The position numbers and the translations under genes are program-made. Below are positions 4,960-5,379 of a stretch of DNA of 5,379 nt, piece by piece (the stretch's first letter is position 1; each line of letters opens with the position of its first letter). Origin of the DNA: Cyanobacteria bacterium UBA11372 (GTDB lineage Bacteria; Cyanobacteriota; Cyanobacteriia; Cyanobacteriales; Aerosakkonemataceae); contig DNGG01000279.1 in the NCBI GenBank assembly GCA_003486675.1, positions 1 to 5,379 on the forward strand, read 5' to 3'. The notes beneath the pieces were generated by a model, which worked only from the letters and a program-made list of their open reading frames with translations, was not told the DNA's origin and did not search any database.

Positions 4960-5338
4960 GGCATTACCAATTCAAGTTGAAGCAGCAGCAACTTTCAATC
5001 GAAATTTACGTACCTTAGCAAAGAAATATCGCAACATTCGTAATGATATTCAGCCGGTTATCGAATAATTGCAACGGGGAGAGTTTCCAGGCGATCGCAT
5101 TTCCGGCATCGAGTATGAAGTTTTCAAGCTGCGAGTCAGAAATAGCGATGTTCAAAAAGGCAAAAGTGGCGGATATCGGTTGCTTTACTATGTCAGAACT
5201 GTAACGGGAATTATTTTGCTAACAATTTACACAAAATCTGAACAAGCTGATATTGCAGCAGATGAAGTTAGAAACATTATTGCTGAGTACCAACAACGCA
5301 CAGTTGAAGCAGCGATTGAAGAACAAGAGGAATCATAG
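4952..5338 (+). pseudogene. RelE/ParE-family toxin interrupted by a TAA at codon 39
   Basis: From ATG 4952, overlapping the antitoxin stop, the frame reads MSEALPIQVEAAATFNRNLR and on to PVIE, then TAA 5066-5068. It then continues in the same frame as LQRGEFPGDRISGIEYEVFK to the TAG at 5336-5338. Ignoring that one codon, the product is a 128-residue RelE/ParE-fold toxin, a family of ribosome-dependent mRNA interferases or gyrase poisons. It has the helical N-terminus, the basic KLRVRNSDVQKGKSGGYRLL core and the final ILLTIYTKSEQADI strand. Homologues have, from memory, Glu or Gln at codon 39, so one change (GAA or CAA to TAA) explains the stop. The rest shows no other damage, so the event looks recent. 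TTG 5069 directly after the stop could allow restart but has no ribosome binding site, and the product would lack the N-terminal helices. Confidence 0.85.
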
Positions 5339-5379
5339 ACGATTGCTATTTTCAGTCAAATCAATGGCGGGTAGGGACA

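Noticed and set aside
5339..5379. Final 41 bases
   Set aside because: Too short to judge; no gene start, hairpin or repeat seen.

Overview
The window looks like chromosomal DNA of a filamentous cyanobacterium. It holds ten copies of the cyanobacterial octamer GCGATCGC (HIP1) in 5.4 kb, where random sequence would give about 0.1. It also has two palindromic repeat elements of a cyanobacterial style, and protein families typical of that phylum (Uma2/DUF820, DUF433, DUF5615, TPR, RelE modules). I cannot name the genus safely.

Layout. Positions 1-1194 are the 3' nine-tenths of aroA (EPSP synthase, shikimate pathway), the only housekeeping gene. A nested-palindrome element (1202-1297) follows. 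It ends in a 16-codon fragment that reads like the first strand of a response-regulator receiver domain. A Uma2-family nuclease-like gene with a repetitive coiled-coil tail (2262-1333, minus) runs toward aroA. Its divergent intergenic region (2263-2538) carries a 14-bp tandem duplication, an 81-bp inverted-repeat element, and a TATAAT promoter box for the rightward genes.

The second half (2539-5338) is accessory sequence in which most reading frames are interrupted. A helical protein of unknown function (2539-3033) stops directly after the heptamer A_AAA_AAG. The -1 frame at that point opens into a transmembrane segment and a cysteine-containing C-terminal domain (to 3503), so a 321-residue fusion would result from -1 frameshifting or from one extra A. 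A TPR gene (3543-4044) has a good ribosome binding site and ATG but is one base out of frame with its TPR repeats. Next comes a DUF433/DUF5615 antitoxin-toxin pair (4110-4658) whose toxin is short. Last is a second antitoxin (4714-4959) overlapping a RelE-like toxin (4952-5338) with an in-frame TAA at codon 39.

Reading the whole: two toxin-antitoxin modules sit head to tail, both antitoxins look intact, and both toxins look damaged. Either this is a decaying accessory segment next to aroA, or some of the single-base lesions are sequencing errors. The A_AAA_AAG site is the one lesion that has the exact form of a programmed recoding signal, and it is the most interesting thing here.
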